From: Massilibacillus massiliensis
GTDB taxonomy: Bacteria > Bacillota > Negativicutes > FLKF01
DNA: 64,000 bases
Reading direction: 5' to 3'
Assembly: GCF_900086705.1 (NCBI RefSeq)
Contig: NZ_LT575483.1
Location: 2,263,894-2,327,893, forward strand
Made by a program: the position numbers and the translations under genes. How positions within the stretch are numbered: position 1 is the stretch's first letter; each line of letters begins with the position of its first letter. The notes under the pieces are model-generated. The model had not been told where the DNA came from, did not search any database, and saw only the letters and a program-made list of their open reading frames with translations. Positions 39,481-49,078 of this stretch are shown here, piece by piece.

Positions 39481-40560
39481 ATGGAGGAAATCAAAACGAA
39501 AAAGTGTACGGGATGTGGTAAAGAATTACCTATCTCTGAATTTCATAAATGCAAGGCCACGAAAGATGGTTTGCAATATCATTGTAAACATTGCGTTAGA
39601 ATAACAACGCGGGAATATCGCCATAGTCATCCAGAAAAGACTAGACAATTTAACGAAACGGCATACTTAAGACGCAACCACATGATTGTAGAAGATCTAG
39701 CATTATTGCCTAGGAAAGAAAAAGAATGTACACAATGCAAGAGAGTTTTACCGCTTGGAGAGTTTTATAAAAATCGTAGCACTCGTGATGGATTATTAAC
39801 TAAATGTAAAAAATGCATAAACGACAATGATCGTGCTTATCGTCAAGCTAATCTCAAAAGCGTTAGAGAACATGAACGTGAGAGCAGAAAAAACAGAAAG
39901 AAACATACATTCTCTAATTTTTTAAAAGAAAAACGTTCCGAAATGGGTTTTACACAAAAAGAAATGGCCAACTATTTAGGAATGACAAGTCGTTCAAATT
40001 ATTCAAGATATGAGCAAGAAGATTGCAAAAGTATGAATAACGATACTATTAAGTTATTTTCTAGAAAATTACATGTTAGATTTATAAAAATTGTCAATAT
40101 GCTTGAATTTAGACATAAAAGTTTAATCAATAAAAGATTCGGTCGATTGAAAGTTGTCGATTTTTATAAAACAGAAAACGGCGCATCTTTTTATTTATGC
40201 AAATGCGAATGCGGAAATGAAAAAATTATTAGAGGAAATCATCTAATAAACGGTTCTGTGATCTCGTGTGGATGCGCAAATAAAGAAAATCGGGAAAATC
40301 TTAAAAACTTAGCAAAGAAAAATTATAAGGACGGAACTTCTGTTGCTATGATTAAATCTAATAAAATACCAACAAGCAACACGAGCGGGGTAAAAGGCGT
40401 GAGTTGGAGTAAACAATATAAAAAATGGCGTGCATATATAATTTTTAAGGGGAAGCAGATTGAACTTGGACGATATGAAAATATTGATGACGCAGCTACT
40501 GCGCGAAAAGATGCAGAAGAAAAATATTTCAAAGCGATATTGGAGGATAAAAATGAATAA
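39481..40560 (+). CDS. mosaic DNA-binding protein: two zinc fingers, XRE helix-turn-helix, treble clef and AP2 domain
   Basis: 359 residues built of separate DNA-binding modules. Zinc finger 1: CTGCGKELPISEFHK with CKHC near 9-37. Zinc finger 2: CTQCKRVLPLGEFYK with CKKC near 83-111. XRE helix-turn-helix near 144-185 (MGFTQKEMANYLGMTSRSNY). A CECGNEKIIRGNHL with SCGC module sits near 240-265. An AP2 domain is near 300-345 (GVKGVSWSKQYKKWRAYIIF). These modules accompany HNH homing endonucleases, but no HNH catalytic motif is visible. It may be a regulator or a degenerate homing enzyme. Confidence 0.6.
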   Translation: MEEIKTKKCTGCGKELPISEFHKCKATKDGLQYHCKHCVRITTREYRHSHPEKTRQFNETAYLRRNHMIVEDLALLPRKEKECTQCKRVLPLGEFYKNRSTRDGLLTKCKKCINDNDRAYRQANLKSVREHERESRKNRKKHTFSNFLKEKRSEMGFTQKEMANYLGMTSRSNYSRYEQEDCKSMNNDTIKLFSRKLHVRFIKIVNMLEFRHKSLINKRFGRLKVVDFYKTENGASFYLCKCECGNEKIIRGNHLINGSVISCGCANKENRENLKNLAKKNYKDGTSVAMIKSNKIPTSNTSGVKGVSWSKQYKKWRAYIIFKGKQIELGRYENIDDAATARKDAEEKYFKAILEDKNE

Positions 40561-40705
40561 AACAACTTGGGGAGGACATCGTGAAGGTGCAGGAGCAAAA
40601 AAGAAAGCACCCGACGATGCAAAACGCAGAAATATATTAATGACCGATGATGAATATGAAAAAGTGAAAAGTTTATTAGACGAATTAAGAAATGCAAATA
40701 AATGA
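40553..40705 (+). CDS. 50-residue basic protein
   Basis: ATG at 40553 follows TTGGAGG and overlaps the end of the preceding gene. The start WGGHREGAGAKKK is typical of small phage and plasmid proteins with a ribbon-helix-helix-like rest (ILMTDDEYEKVKSLLDELRN). Possibly a small transcriptional regulator. Confidence 0.55.
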   Translation: MNKTTWGGHREGAGAKKKAPDDAKRRNILMTDDEYEKVKSLLDELRNANK

Positions 40706-41009
40706 TAACATTCTCATTATATTTCGGTAATCATGACCCGTTTTTATATGCTATAATAAGAAAAATTGAATAATAACGCTTAACAAAGTCGTACAGAAAT
40801 GTGCGGCTTTTTCTATTATTAGACAGTCGTATGCGGTAGGTTCCCTCCTTGCCTACCGTGTATTTCTGTAATAAAAGTTAGGTGCTAAAACAGCACCTTG
40901 CAAAAATGCTCATGAGTCTATACATGTCAAGGAGTTGCAGGTTTTCACTATGTAAACGCTTTATATAATACTAAGTTTAGTGCCTTGAATTCGCAATTAG
41001 GGTGTGACT
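40706..41009. other. gene-free stretch with promoter and three hairpins before the packaging genes
   Basis: Contains an extended -10 promoter (TGCTATAAT, 40749-40757), a terminator hairpin (40785-40813) and two further hairpins, CGGTAGG/CCTACCG (40834-40858) and AGGTGCT/AGCACCT (40880-40898). Candidate small RNA or packaging-site region; no ORF. Confidence 0.5.
40785..40813 (+). terminator. terminator hairpin before the packaging genes
   Basis: 10-bp stem AAAGTCGTAC/GTGCGGCTTT including three G-T pairs, six-base loop and T-run. Confidence 0.65.
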
Positions 41010-41510
41010 ATGAATGCTGACTTAATAGATTATCTACAAAACAATTCGAATGTTGTTTCTGTGAATGTAATAATCTCGAGAGAAACAACGAAAAACGGTT
41101 CGCAGTATATTCATATAAATGCAGGCGATAAGGTGCTATATGAATTTTGGCATAATCCTAATAAGCAAGATGACAATGAAAAACCTAAGAGCATGGGTGG
41201 TAAAAAGCCGTATTTGATGCTCATGGTTCAAGAGATTGAAAAGTTGCGCAGTGCTGGTGTTAAAAATACAGAAGAATTGATAGGATTCATTGCCTGTTTA
41301 GGTCAAAATGTTGAATGGAATACCGGTAAATTGATTCATAAGCGGAGTAAAAAGCCGCTTAGATATAAAGAGTTGCGAAATATGTTTCAGTGCGGTAAGC
41401 GCAAACTGGATAGGGTTTTAGGTGACTTGAAAAGTAATGGCCTTCTTGTAAATACGCAGGGAGGTTATTTTATTTCAAGCGATTTAATTAAAAAAGGGAA
41501 AATGAAGTAA
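41010..41510 (+). CDS. winged-helix hypothetical protein
   Basis: 166 residues from ATG 41010 (AGGGTG upstream). The C-terminal half reads as a winged helix (YKELRNMFQCGKRKLDRVLG, then DLKSNGLLVNTQGGYF). The N-terminal half is beta-rich. Could be a regulator of the late region; family not recognised. Confidence 0.5.
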   Translation: MNADLIDYLQNNSNVVSVNVIISRETTKNGSQYIHINAGDKVLYEFWHNPNKQDDNEKPKSMGGKKPYLMLMVQEIEKLRSAGVKNTEELIGFIACLGQNVEWNTGKLIHKRSKKPLRYKELRNMFQCGKRKLDRVLGDLKSNGLLVNTQGGYFISSDLIKKGKMK

Positions 41511-41524
41511 TAGGAGGTAATTTT

Positions 41525-41992
41525 ATGTTGTTGATTTTATCAGTTTTATTTTTAATTTTAAATATAAACGCGTTGAGAAACGGAACTTTTTTAGGAAAGA
41601 TATTCAAAGGATTTTACGTTAAAGATTTAGAATTTAGAATAAATTCATTGGATGGTAAATATGTCAGCGATAAAGAAAGAACAGAGAATAATATTTGTTT
41701 AATATTAGTTTCGCTGATTTCAATAGTGGGATTGATAATCGAATTAATTTTATTTGCGAATCTGTGGGAGTATGATTATTTAAAATATCCGACAATGATT
41801 TGCATTTTATTAACTTTTGCACCGTTGGCAAAGAAGAGTAGTTCAAGTGTTGATAACAAAGAAGAATTAATTGTTTTAAAGGCTAAACAACAAGATAAGA
41901 TTAAAAATCCGCATACTTTATATGGCGTTACAAGTGCTGTAGTTCATATTTGTTATTATATTTATGCTATTTATATTTTGTGCGGGGCTTGA
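41525..41992 (+). CDS. four-span membrane protein
   Basis: 155 residues, TAGGAGG before the ATG. Hydrophobic segments at 1-16 (LLILSVLFLILNINAL), ~57-82 (CLILVSLISIVGLIIELILF), ~88-103 and ~136-152. Unknown function; accessory phage membrane protein. Confidence 0.55.
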   Translation: MLLILSVLFLILNINALRNGTFLGKIFKGFYVKDLEFRINSLDGKYVSDKERTENNICLILVSLISIVGLIIELILFANLWEYDYLKYPTMICILLTFAPLAKKSSSSVDNKEELIVLKAKQQDKIKNPHTLYGVTSAVVHICYYIYAIYILCGA

Positions 41993-42071
41993 TTGGAATA
42001 TAGACAGAATTAAACATTTAGCATCATTCGGGGTGCTTTTTTAATGCGTAAAAGTAGGTGGTGATCATGTA

Positions 42072-42572
42072 ATGGCAAAGGGTAAATATGAACAATGGCT
42101 TACAGAAGAAGGCTTAATTAAAATTCAAGGTTGGGCACATGATGGTTTAACGGATGAACAGATAGCCACAAACATGGGAATTAAACGTCAAACTTTATAT
42201 GAATGGATAAAGAAATATCCTGTCATATCTGACACCTTAAAAAAAGGCAAGGAGATTGTTGATCGTCAAGTTGAAAATGCACTACTACAAAAGGCTTTAG
42301 GTTTCAAAGAAATAGTGACAAGAGCTATTAAAGTAAAGGAAGTACTGTATGACAATGGCAAGCGTATTAGCGAAAAAGAACACATTGAATATGCAGATGA
42401 TGAAGTTTTTGTTCCCCCTGAAACTACAGCGCAAATATTTTGGCTTAAGAATCGTAAGCCTGATGTATGGCGTGATAAGAAAGATGTTGCTATGTCGGGT
42501 GAAATTAATAATCCTTACGCTGGACTTACAACAGATGAGTTAAAAAAATTGGTTCGTGGTAATGATGGATGA
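42072..42572 (+). CDS. terS: terminase small subunit
   Basis: 166 residues. An N-terminal helix-turn-helix (GLTDEQIATNMGIKRQTLYE near 24-43) recognises the packaging site; central helices form the oligomer. Its end overlaps the large-subunit start. Family by position and fold; sequence is only moderately diagnostic. Confidence 0.72.
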   Translation: MAKGKYEQWLTEEGLIKIQGWAHDGLTDEQIATNMGIKRQTLYEWIKKYPVISDTLKKGKEIVDRQVENALLQKALGFKEIVTRAIKVKEVLYDNGKRISEKEHIEYADDEVFVPPETTAQIFWLKNRKPDVWRDKKDVAMSGEINNPYAGLTTDELKKLVRGNDG

Positions 42573-43953
42573 TAAATTGATTAAACTTGGCGCTAAGATA
42601 GAACTTGCTAAACGTGAGTTCTTTTTTTATTGCAGTCTAAAAGCACCTGATTTTTATAAATCCGATCGTAGGTTTTTAACTGACTTATGTAGTGAATTTC
42701 AATCGTTTTATGAATCAGATGACGAAGTTCTTATTATCAACGAACCACCGCGACATGGGAAGTCGAGAACGGCAGGTTTGTTGGTTGAATGGGTTCTTGG
42801 TAAAAACAAGAACGAAAAAATAATGACAGGATCATACAATGAAACACTGTCAACAATGTTTTCGAAAAATGTACGAAATAGTATCCAAGAAGCCAAGGCA
42901 GATATATACAAGCCTGTTTATTCTGATGTCTTTCCGGATGTGAGAATTAAACAAGGTGACGGCGCTATGAATTTGTGGAGCTTAGAGGGTGGATACAACA
43001 ATTACTTAGCAACCTCTCCAACTGGCACTGCAACAGGCTTTGGCTGTACGTTGATGATTATTGATGATTTAATTAAAAACGCAGAAGAGGCAAACAATGA
43101 AGCCGTCAAAGAAAAGCATTGGCTTTGGTTCACGAATACAATGCTTTCACGCCTTGAAGAAGGTGGCAAGATTATTATTATTATGACTCGGTGGGCCAGT
43201 GACGACCTTGCAGGTAGAGCCTTAGAACATTATCAATCGGAAGGGAAGAAAGTTCGTCACATAAGTATGAAAGCCGTTCAAGATGATGGAACAATGTTGT
43301 GTGAACAAATCCTGTCACATCGTAGTTGTGAATCAAAAAAGAAAGCTATGGGGCTTGACGTATGGTCTGCTAACTATCAACAAGAACCGATTGATTTAAA
43401 AGGGTGCTTATATACTTCATTTAAAACTTATGAAGGAACACTACCACAATTTAAGTACATAAGAAATTATACGGATACAGCAGATGAGGGAGCAGATTAT
43501 TTATGCTCAATCAATTATGGTGTTACGTTTTCCGACGATGCTTATATTCTTGACATTATTTATACTAAAGAACCTATGGAAGTTACCGAACCGTTACTTG
43601 CGAAAATGTTATTCAAAGATAGAGTGAATCGATCTGATATTGAATCTAATAACGGCGGACGTGGATACGCTCGTTCTGTGGAAAGAATATTAAAAAATGA
43701 ATTAAAAAGCAATCATACCGTATTCAGGTGGTTTCATCAATCAAAAAATAAGATTGCAAGAATATTGTCTAATTCGACGTGGGTTATGGAACATATATAT
43801 TATCCTGCCGACTGGAAAAATCGCTGGCCGGAGTATTATAAAGCAATGTCTACTTACCAACGGGAAGGTAAAAACAAGCATGATGATGCGCCAGATGCAA
43901 CAACAGGTATAGCCGAAAAGATTGTTGGTGGCAATTCAATTAGTTTTGATTAA
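42562..43953 (+). CDS. terL: terminase large subunit
   Basis: 464 residues from ATG 42562 (42565 also possible). Walker A is NEPPRHGKSRT near 60, Walker B is TLMIIDDLIK near 172, and a coupling motif (IIIIMTRWASDDLAGR) lies near 208. The RNase-H-like nuclease starts near 310 (YTDTADEGADYLCSINYG) and includes DAPDATTG near the end. It powers DNA packaging and cuts the concatemer. Confidence 0.93.
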   Translation: MMDDKLIKLGAKIELAKREFFFYCSLKAPDFYKSDRRFLTDLCSEFQSFYESDDEVLIINEPPRHGKSRTAGLLVEWVLGKNKNEKIMTGSYNETLSTMFSKNVRNSIQEAKADIYKPVYSDVFPDVRIKQGDGAMNLWSLEGGYNNYLATSPTGTATGFGCTLMIIDDLIKNAEEANNEAVKEKHWLWFTNTMLSRLEEGGKIIIIMTRWASDDLAGRALEHYQSEGKKVRHISMKAVQDDGTMLCEQILSHRSCESKKKAMGLDVWSANYQQEPIDLKGCLYTSFKTYEGTLPQFKYIRNYTDTADEGADYLCSINYGVTFSDDAYILDIIYTKEPMEVTEPLLAKMLFKDRVNRSDIESNNGGRGYARSVERILKNELKSNHTVFRWFHQSKNKIARILSNSTWVMEHIYYPADWKNRWPEYYKAMSTYQREGKNKHDDAPDATTGIAEKIVGGNSISFD

Positions 43954-43968
43954 AAAGAAGGTGATACA

Positions 43969-45402
43969 TTGTTATTTGAACAAAATTTAGATTCGCAAGT
44001 GATTGACCTAAAACTTAAAGCTAACGCACCTGCTACGAAAGAGCAGATAGTTAACATTGAAATAAATGAGTTTATATGTTCAAAAAAATATCAAGAAATG
44101 ATAGCAGCTGATTGTTATTATTCAAACGAAAACGATATTTTAAAACAGCGCAGGAAAACGATTGGGGAGAATGGGCAATTAACTGAAGCCGAGAATGTAG
44201 CTGACAATAGATTGACACATGATTTCTTTTCCACAATAGTCGACCAAAAGGTTCAGTATCTGCTAGGAAAGCAGTGGAGTATAGATTCGAAAGATAAAAA
44301 CTACGATGATAAGATAACCGAGTTGTTTAACGAAGAATTCCAAACTATGATGCGGCGCGTAGCTAAAGATGCTATAAAAAAAGGCATAGGTTGGATATTT
44401 GTTGTACCTAATGAAAAACAACACCTTAAATTCAAAAGAATAGATCCTGTGAATGTAATACCGCTTTGGACAGATAACGATCATACGGAATTACAGGCGG
44501 TTATTTACTTTTACGAAACCGTTTATTACGAGGGAACTGCAAAAGGGATCAAACGGTACGCACAGTACTGGGAAAAGTCCGGCGTGACATCTTTCGAGAG
44601 TAATGGTTTTAGCTATATCCAGCAAGATTCCGGAGTACCAATGCTTGTGAGTGGAGGAGAAGAAAAAGCCTACAATTGGGAGCGAATACCGTTCATTCCT
44701 CTTCGATATAACGACGAAGAAATTAGCCTGTTACGTAAGATTAAGAGACTAATTGACGATTACGACAAGCAGACAAGCAGGAATAGCAACCTTTTAGAAG
44801 ATGAAACAAATAAAATTACTGTTCTGAAAAACTATGATGGGCAAGGTTTAGACGAATTTAGGGAAAATTTAAAGAAATATCGTGCAGTCAAAGTGAGTGG
44901 TGATGGCGGAGTTGATGCTCTTGACGGAACGGCAGATGTCACTAATGCTGATGCGCATTTAGACAGGACAAAAAAAGATATCTATACGTTTGGTAGGGCT
45001 GTCGACACAAATGTCGATTTTGGGGCAAATGCAAGCGCAGAAGCAAGGCAATATCAATATGCTTTACTGGATATGGATTGCAACACATTAGAGCAAGGTT
45101 GCCATAGTTTTTTACATAATTTAATTTGGTTTATTAATGCGTATTATGTTTTGCCGGATACAGAAGTTGAATTTGTTTTCAATAGAGATATTCTTGTAAA
45201 TGAAATGAATGCAATTGAAATGTGTGTTAAAGCGCAGTCAATACATGGTGTTAGCCGAAAAACCATAGTTAGTAATTTTCCTTGGGTACGAGATGTTGAC
45301 ATGGAACTTAAGGAATACGATAAAGAAACTGCTGAATACAAGAATGATAATAGTAACGATCCTTTTAGTCAAAACAAAGAAGGTGAGAATTCCGATGAGT
45401 AG
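43969..45402 (+). CDS. portal protein (SPP1 gp6-like)
   Basis: 477 residues from TTG (AAGGTG upstream). SPP1-type portal features: the NRLTHDFFSTIVDQKVQYLL block near 82-101, and YNWERIPFIPLRYNDEEISL near 237. The Ser/Asn/Asp-rich C terminus is disordered. Forms the dodecameric vertex for DNA passage. Confidence 0.88.
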   Translation: MLFEQNLDSQVIDLKLKANAPATKEQIVNIEINEFICSKKYQEMIAADCYYSNENDILKQRRKTIGENGQLTEAENVADNRLTHDFFSTIVDQKVQYLLGKQWSIDSKDKNYDDKITELFNEEFQTMMRRVAKDAIKKGIGWIFVVPNEKQHLKFKRIDPVNVIPLWTDNDHTELQAVIYFYETVYYEGTAKGIKRYAQYWEKSGVTSFESNGFSYIQQDSGVPMLVSGGEEKAYNWERIPFIPLRYNDEEISLLRKIKRLIDDYDKQTSRNSNLLEDETNKITVLKNYDGQGLDEFRENLKKYRAVKVSGDGGVDALDGTADVTNADAHLDRTKKDIYTFGRAVDTNVDFGANASAEARQYQYALLDMDCNTLEQGCHSFLHNLIWFINAYYVLPDTEVEFVFNRDILVNEMNAIEMCVKAQSIHGVSRKTIVSNFPWVRDVDMELKEYDKETAEYKNDNSNDPFSQNKEGENSDE

Positions 45403-45586
45403 AGTAAAAGAACTTGAAGATATGATATGTAAAACATTTTTATCTGGCGATAGGAGTTTTGCGATTTGTGGGATTCTAAAGTTGTTAGGGGACATTAAAA
45501 CGGTTGAATGTTGCGATTGCCCCATGAAAGTTCTTTGTGATGAAGCTGAAAAAATAGCGGGAATTGGCGCTTATGCAAAACGATAG
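45395..45586 (+). CDS. 63-residue cysteine-containing protein
   Basis: ATG 45395 follows AAGGTGAG and overlaps the portal stop. Ends in CCDCPMKVLCDEAEKI, a possible metal site. It is also overlapped by the following head gene. Unknown function, conserved position between portal and minor head genes. Confidence 0.5.
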   Translation: MSRVKELEDMICKTFLSGDRSFAICGILKLLGDIKTVECCDCPMKVLCDEAEKIAGIGAYAKR

Positions 45587-46586
45587 CTACTGGCAAGATC
45601 GCGCTGAACAACTTGTGTTTGATGCTGAAAAAATAGAAGCTAACTACGAGGTAGAACTTAAAAAGCAATATTCTTTAGTAACGCAAAAGCTTATCAATGA
45701 AATAAATAGTTTCTTTGCCGTTTATGATTTAACCGATCCTTACGACATGTACAAGCTCCTTGATCGCGACGAATTAAAAGAAATTCGTAATTTTGCGATA
45801 GAGGAATACAAACTTGCTCAACGTAAAGATTTTAAAGTGTTTTGCAAAAAGATCGGCAATACATCGAGATTAGCGCGTATGGAAGCGTTGTTATTCCATC
45901 TATCTGCCGAATTAGAAATACTGTATCAAGATAAAGTAGATCAAATGACTGCTGATATGTCAGAAGTTTACGAGCAGACATATTATAAGAGTATTTTTAA
46001 TGTGCAGCAGGGCGTTGGTTTTGGACTGGCATTTGATAAGATTAATCAAAAATTAGTTGATAAAGCTGTAAAGCAACAATGGCTAGGAGAAAATTATTCT
46101 GATCGTATTTGGAACGATAAGGATAAGTTAATTAAAGCTTTACAACAGGAAATACCGCAAGGGATCATCATGGGTGAGAACCCCAAAAAAGTTGCTAGTC
46201 GTATACAAAAACGTATGGAAACTAGTCGGCATAATGCAGAAGCTCTTGCAAGAACCGAGTACTTACATATTGAAAATGAAGCGAGTTTTGACGGTATGAA
46301 AGCAAGCTCGATAGTTAAATCATATGATTTTTTAGCTACACTCGACCTTAAAACCTCGTCAATTTGCAGACAAATGGATAAGAAGACGTTTCAATTAACA
46401 GAAAAGAAAACGGGGATTAATTTTCCTCCGTTACATACGAGGTGCAGAAGCACGACGATACCACGTTTCGACGATTTAGGCGGTACAAGGATTGCGCGTG
46501 GAATAGACGGAAAAAATTACTATGTGCCTAGCGATATGAAGTATGAAGATTGGTATAAAAAATATGTAGGGGATGATAAAAAATGA
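45573..46586 (+). CDS. minor head protein (SPP1 gp7 / Mu F-like)
   Basis: 337 residues from ATG 45573. The C-terminal Mu F-type domain is clear: AEALARTEYLHIENEASFDG near 220, LDLKTSSICRQMDKKTF near 255 and FPPLHTRCRSTTIPRF near 280. Acts in head assembly with the portal. Confidence 0.88.
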   Translation: MQNDSYWQDRAEQLVFDAEKIEANYEVELKKQYSLVTQKLINEINSFFAVYDLTDPYDMYKLLDRDELKEIRNFAIEEYKLAQRKDFKVFCKKIGNTSRLARMEALLFHLSAELEILYQDKVDQMTADMSEVYEQTYYKSIFNVQQGVGFGLAFDKINQKLVDKAVKQQWLGENYSDRIWNDKDKLIKALQQEIPQGIIMGENPKKVASRIQKRMETSRHNAEALARTEYLHIENEASFDGMKASSIVKSYDFLATLDLKTSSICRQMDKKTFQLTEKKTGINFPPLHTRCRSTTIPRFDDLGGTRIARGIDGKNYYVPSDMKYEDWYKKYVGDDKK

Positions 46587-46984
46587 TTGAGATTAGCAAG
46601 GATGATTTTTTTGTATATTCGCCAGAATGTGAAAATCCTATATGGTTTAATGATTTATTAGAAAGAGAACCGGTACTCAATGAAAAATTTAAAGAGTATT
46701 TATGTGATGGGTCAATAAAACGTGGTGATTATATTATTAAATCGTTACAATACGGAAATGTTGTCAATGTTAGGCGCAAGGAAGAATTTAAAGAACAATA
46801 TGTAATAAAAGAAGACAAGCAGAAATATAAGCCTTTATTAAGCTCGATTAAAATAGAGCATAACGAACGATTAACACGTGTTTATATTAATGATATTGAA
46901 GTTATGGACGTACAAAAGATAAAATTTGAACGTGATATCAAAGGTGATAATTTAGCTCACTTAACAATTGAGATAGTTGCGTAA
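46583..46984 (+). CDS. hypothetical head-region protein
   Basis: 133 residues, ATGA overlap with the previous gene. The C-terminal half is beta-rich (SSIKIEHNERLTRVYINDIE). No family recognised. Followed by a terminator, so it ends the first late segment. Confidence 0.5.
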   Translation: MIEISKDDFFVYSPECENPIWFNDLLEREPVLNEKFKEYLCDGSIKRGDYIIKSLQYGNVVNVRRKEEFKEQYVIKEDKQKYKPLLSSIKIEHNERLTRVYINDIEVMDVQKIKFERDIKGDNLAHLTIEIVA

Positions 46985-47018
46985 TATGCCGTAGGTAGCG
47001 ATTCCTGCGGCATATTTT
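46984..47018 (+). terminator. terminator before the scaffold gene
   Basis: 12-bp stem ATATGCCGTAGG/CCTGCGGCATAT (one G-T pair) followed by TTTTATTT. May tune the ratio of portal/terminase to scaffold/capsid transcripts. Confidence 0.75.
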
Positions 47019-47075
47019 ATTTAGACTCTTAAGCGGCACTGACCGCTATAAAAAAGTATGAAGGAGTATGAACAC

Positions 47076-47684
47076 ATGGACATTTTAGAAATGGTTAAGA
47101 AGTACAAAATTGGACAGGAAGGAGAGGATAAAGAAGGATTTAACGCAGTTTTTCGCGAGTCATTTAAGCATAAGACTGAAATTGCAGGTAAGGACACAAA
47201 GATTGAAACTCTGACTACGCAGCTTAACACAGCGAACACTAAAATTAGTGAGTTGTCAGAAGCAGTGAAAAAATTTGACGGTGTAGATGTTGAAGGACTA
47301 AAAGGTGAGATTACTACATTAAAAGAAAAGTATGACACTGATTTAGCGAAAACAAAATTATCTAATGCAATTGAAATCGAACTCATGAAAAACAATGCAA
47401 AAAACAGTAAGGCTGTTAAGGCCCTACTAGACTTAGAAACTGTGAAAATTGACGGTGAGTCTGTTTTAGGATTAAAAGAGCAGTTAGACAAGCTCAAAGA
47501 ATCAGATGCTTATTTATTCGAAAGCGGAGAAGGCAAGCCAAGAGGGTTTGTTCAAACTGATCCAAATGCTAATCCACCTACGACAGATATCACAAAAGAA
47601 CAGTTTTCAAAAATGACTTATCTTGAAAAAGTAAAGATTTATCAAGAACAACCGGAAGTATATAAAATATTAAATCAGGAGTGA
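47076..47684 (+). CDS. scaffold protein (GP20 family)
   Basis: 202 residues from ATG 47076, nine bases after GGAG. Long coiled-coil middle (TKIETLTTQLNTANTKISEL, then residues to ~120) and a small C-terminal capsid-binding end. GP20-type minor structural/scaffold protein, directly before the capsid gene. Confidence 0.82.
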   Translation: MDILEMVKKYKIGQEGEDKEGFNAVFRESFKHKTEIAGKDTKIETLTTQLNTANTKISELSEAVKKFDGVDVEGLKGEITTLKEKYDTDLAKTKLSNAIEIELMKNNAKNSKAVKALLDLETVKIDGESVLGLKEQLDKLKESDAYLFESGEGKPRGFVQTDPNANPPTTDITKEQFSKMTYLEKVKIYQEQPEVYKILNQE

Positions 47685-47691
47685 TGAATAA

Positions 47692-48723
47692 ATGGCAGAT
47701 TTACAAACTTTTATGGGATTCCCATACGTACCAGAGATTTTTGACAAGATGTGGTTAGGATATCAGGATCCCGTACTGACAGCAATGTTGGATAGTGGTG
47801 CATTGGTTGCGGATTCTCATATCGCAAGCCTTATTGCGGAAGAAGGATTGACTTATACAACACGTTTCGATGATAAACTAACTGGAACACCAGGCAATTA
47901 CGACGGTGGTACAGATGTTCCGTTAGAAAGTACGACAGCAAGCTTTATGACTGGGGTAGTTTATGGACGTACGCAAGGCTGGACAGAAAGAGATTTCAAA
48001 GCTGTTATTAGTGGGCATGATCCTTTTCCTGTTATTTCGGGGCAAATCGGGAAGTTCTGGAAAGATTATCGGCAAGCATTGATGATTAAAATTTTAGGAG
48101 CTATTAAAGAAGTAACTGGAACAGGGAAATTCGCTAGTTGGAGCAATCATATTGTGAATGATGCCGCAACGGCAGAAGGTGGAACAGCTAGATTAATTAA
48201 CGCTACGGATCTTAACAACTTGGCAACGGCAGCACTTGGCGACAATAAATCTAAATTTAAATTAGCGGTTATGCATAGTTCGGTAGCAAAGACTTTAGAG
48301 AATTTGCAAGTATTGGAGTACTGGAAACAAACTGATGCTAACGGCGTACAACGTCCTACAGGGATTGCAAGCGCGAATGGTTATACCGTAGTGATTGATG
48401 ATGGCGTTCCGGTGGTAGCAAATGAAACAACAGATTTAAACGAATATACTACTTATTTATTGGGTGAAGGCGTATTGAGATATGCTGCATATAATCTTGG
48501 TAAAAAGACTAGTGGTGTACAACGTGATGAAGTTACAAACGGCGGTCAAGAAACATTAGTTACTCGTATTCGTGAAACAATTCATCCTAACGGATTCTCT
48601 TATAAAATTCCGGCCACAACTACGCTTAGTCCTACTGATGCGCAATTAGCTAACAAAGCACAATGGTCACTAGCTGTAGATCCAAAACTTATCCCAATTG
48701 CTATGCTTACGACAAATGGCTGA
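47692..48723 (+). CDS. major capsid protein
   Basis: 343 residues, GAGTGATG before the ATG. Matches the capsid family of SPP1/PBSX-like and clostridial phages: start QTFMGFPYVPEIFDKMWLGY, GGTDVPLESTTASFMTGVV near 73-91, and VTRIRETIHPNGFSYKIP near 288-305. Position after scaffold supports it. Confidence 0.88.
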   Translation: MADLQTFMGFPYVPEIFDKMWLGYQDPVLTAMLDSGALVADSHIASLIAEEGLTYTTRFDDKLTGTPGNYDGGTDVPLESTTASFMTGVVYGRTQGWTERDFKAVISGHDPFPVISGQIGKFWKDYRQALMIKILGAIKEVTGTGKFASWSNHIVNDAATAEGGTARLINATDLNNLATAALGDNKSKFKLAVMHSSVAKTLENLQVLEYWKQTDANGVQRPTGIASANGYTVVIDDGVPVVANETTDLNEYTTYLLGEGVLRYAAYNLGKKTSGVQRDEVTNGGQETLVTRIRETIHPNGFSYKIPATTTLSPTDAQLANKAQWSLAVDPKLIPIAMLTTNG

Positions 48724-49078
48724 TGTTGAATTAGTAACAGCTGAAAAAGTACTGCCGATCGTTAAAGCTTTGTTAAACATAACAGATGCTACAAAAGACG
48801 ATCTTTTAAATATGCTTATTGAAGAAATGATTACGAGGGTGGAGCATTATATCAATGATTCTCCACCTCTTGCCCTCAAATACGCAATCGCACGTCTTTG
48901 TGTATCTGCCTATAAAAATGATTTTGACGATAACGGCGGCAGGGGAGTAAGCCAAATAACAGAAGATGATCGCACTGTTGTATTTGAAAAAGTTATACAA
49001 TCAGTCAATGCGGTAATTGCTACGGCGGCTTTGGATATCATGAAGGATCTGCACCGCTATAGGAAGTTGGCAAAATGA
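48716..49078 (+). CDS. head-tail connector (adaptor) protein
   Basis: 120 residues from ATG 48716 overlapping the capsid stop. All-helical gp6/gp15-type adaptor pattern (VLPIVKALLNITDATKDDLL, then LKYAIARLCVSAYKND). Joins the portal to the head stopper. Confidence 0.75.
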   Translation: MADVELVTAEKVLPIVKALLNITDATKDDLLNMLIEEMITRVEHYINDSPPLALKYAIARLCVSAYKNDFDDNGGRGVSQITEDDRTVVFEKVIQSVNAVIATAALDIMKDLHRYRKLAK

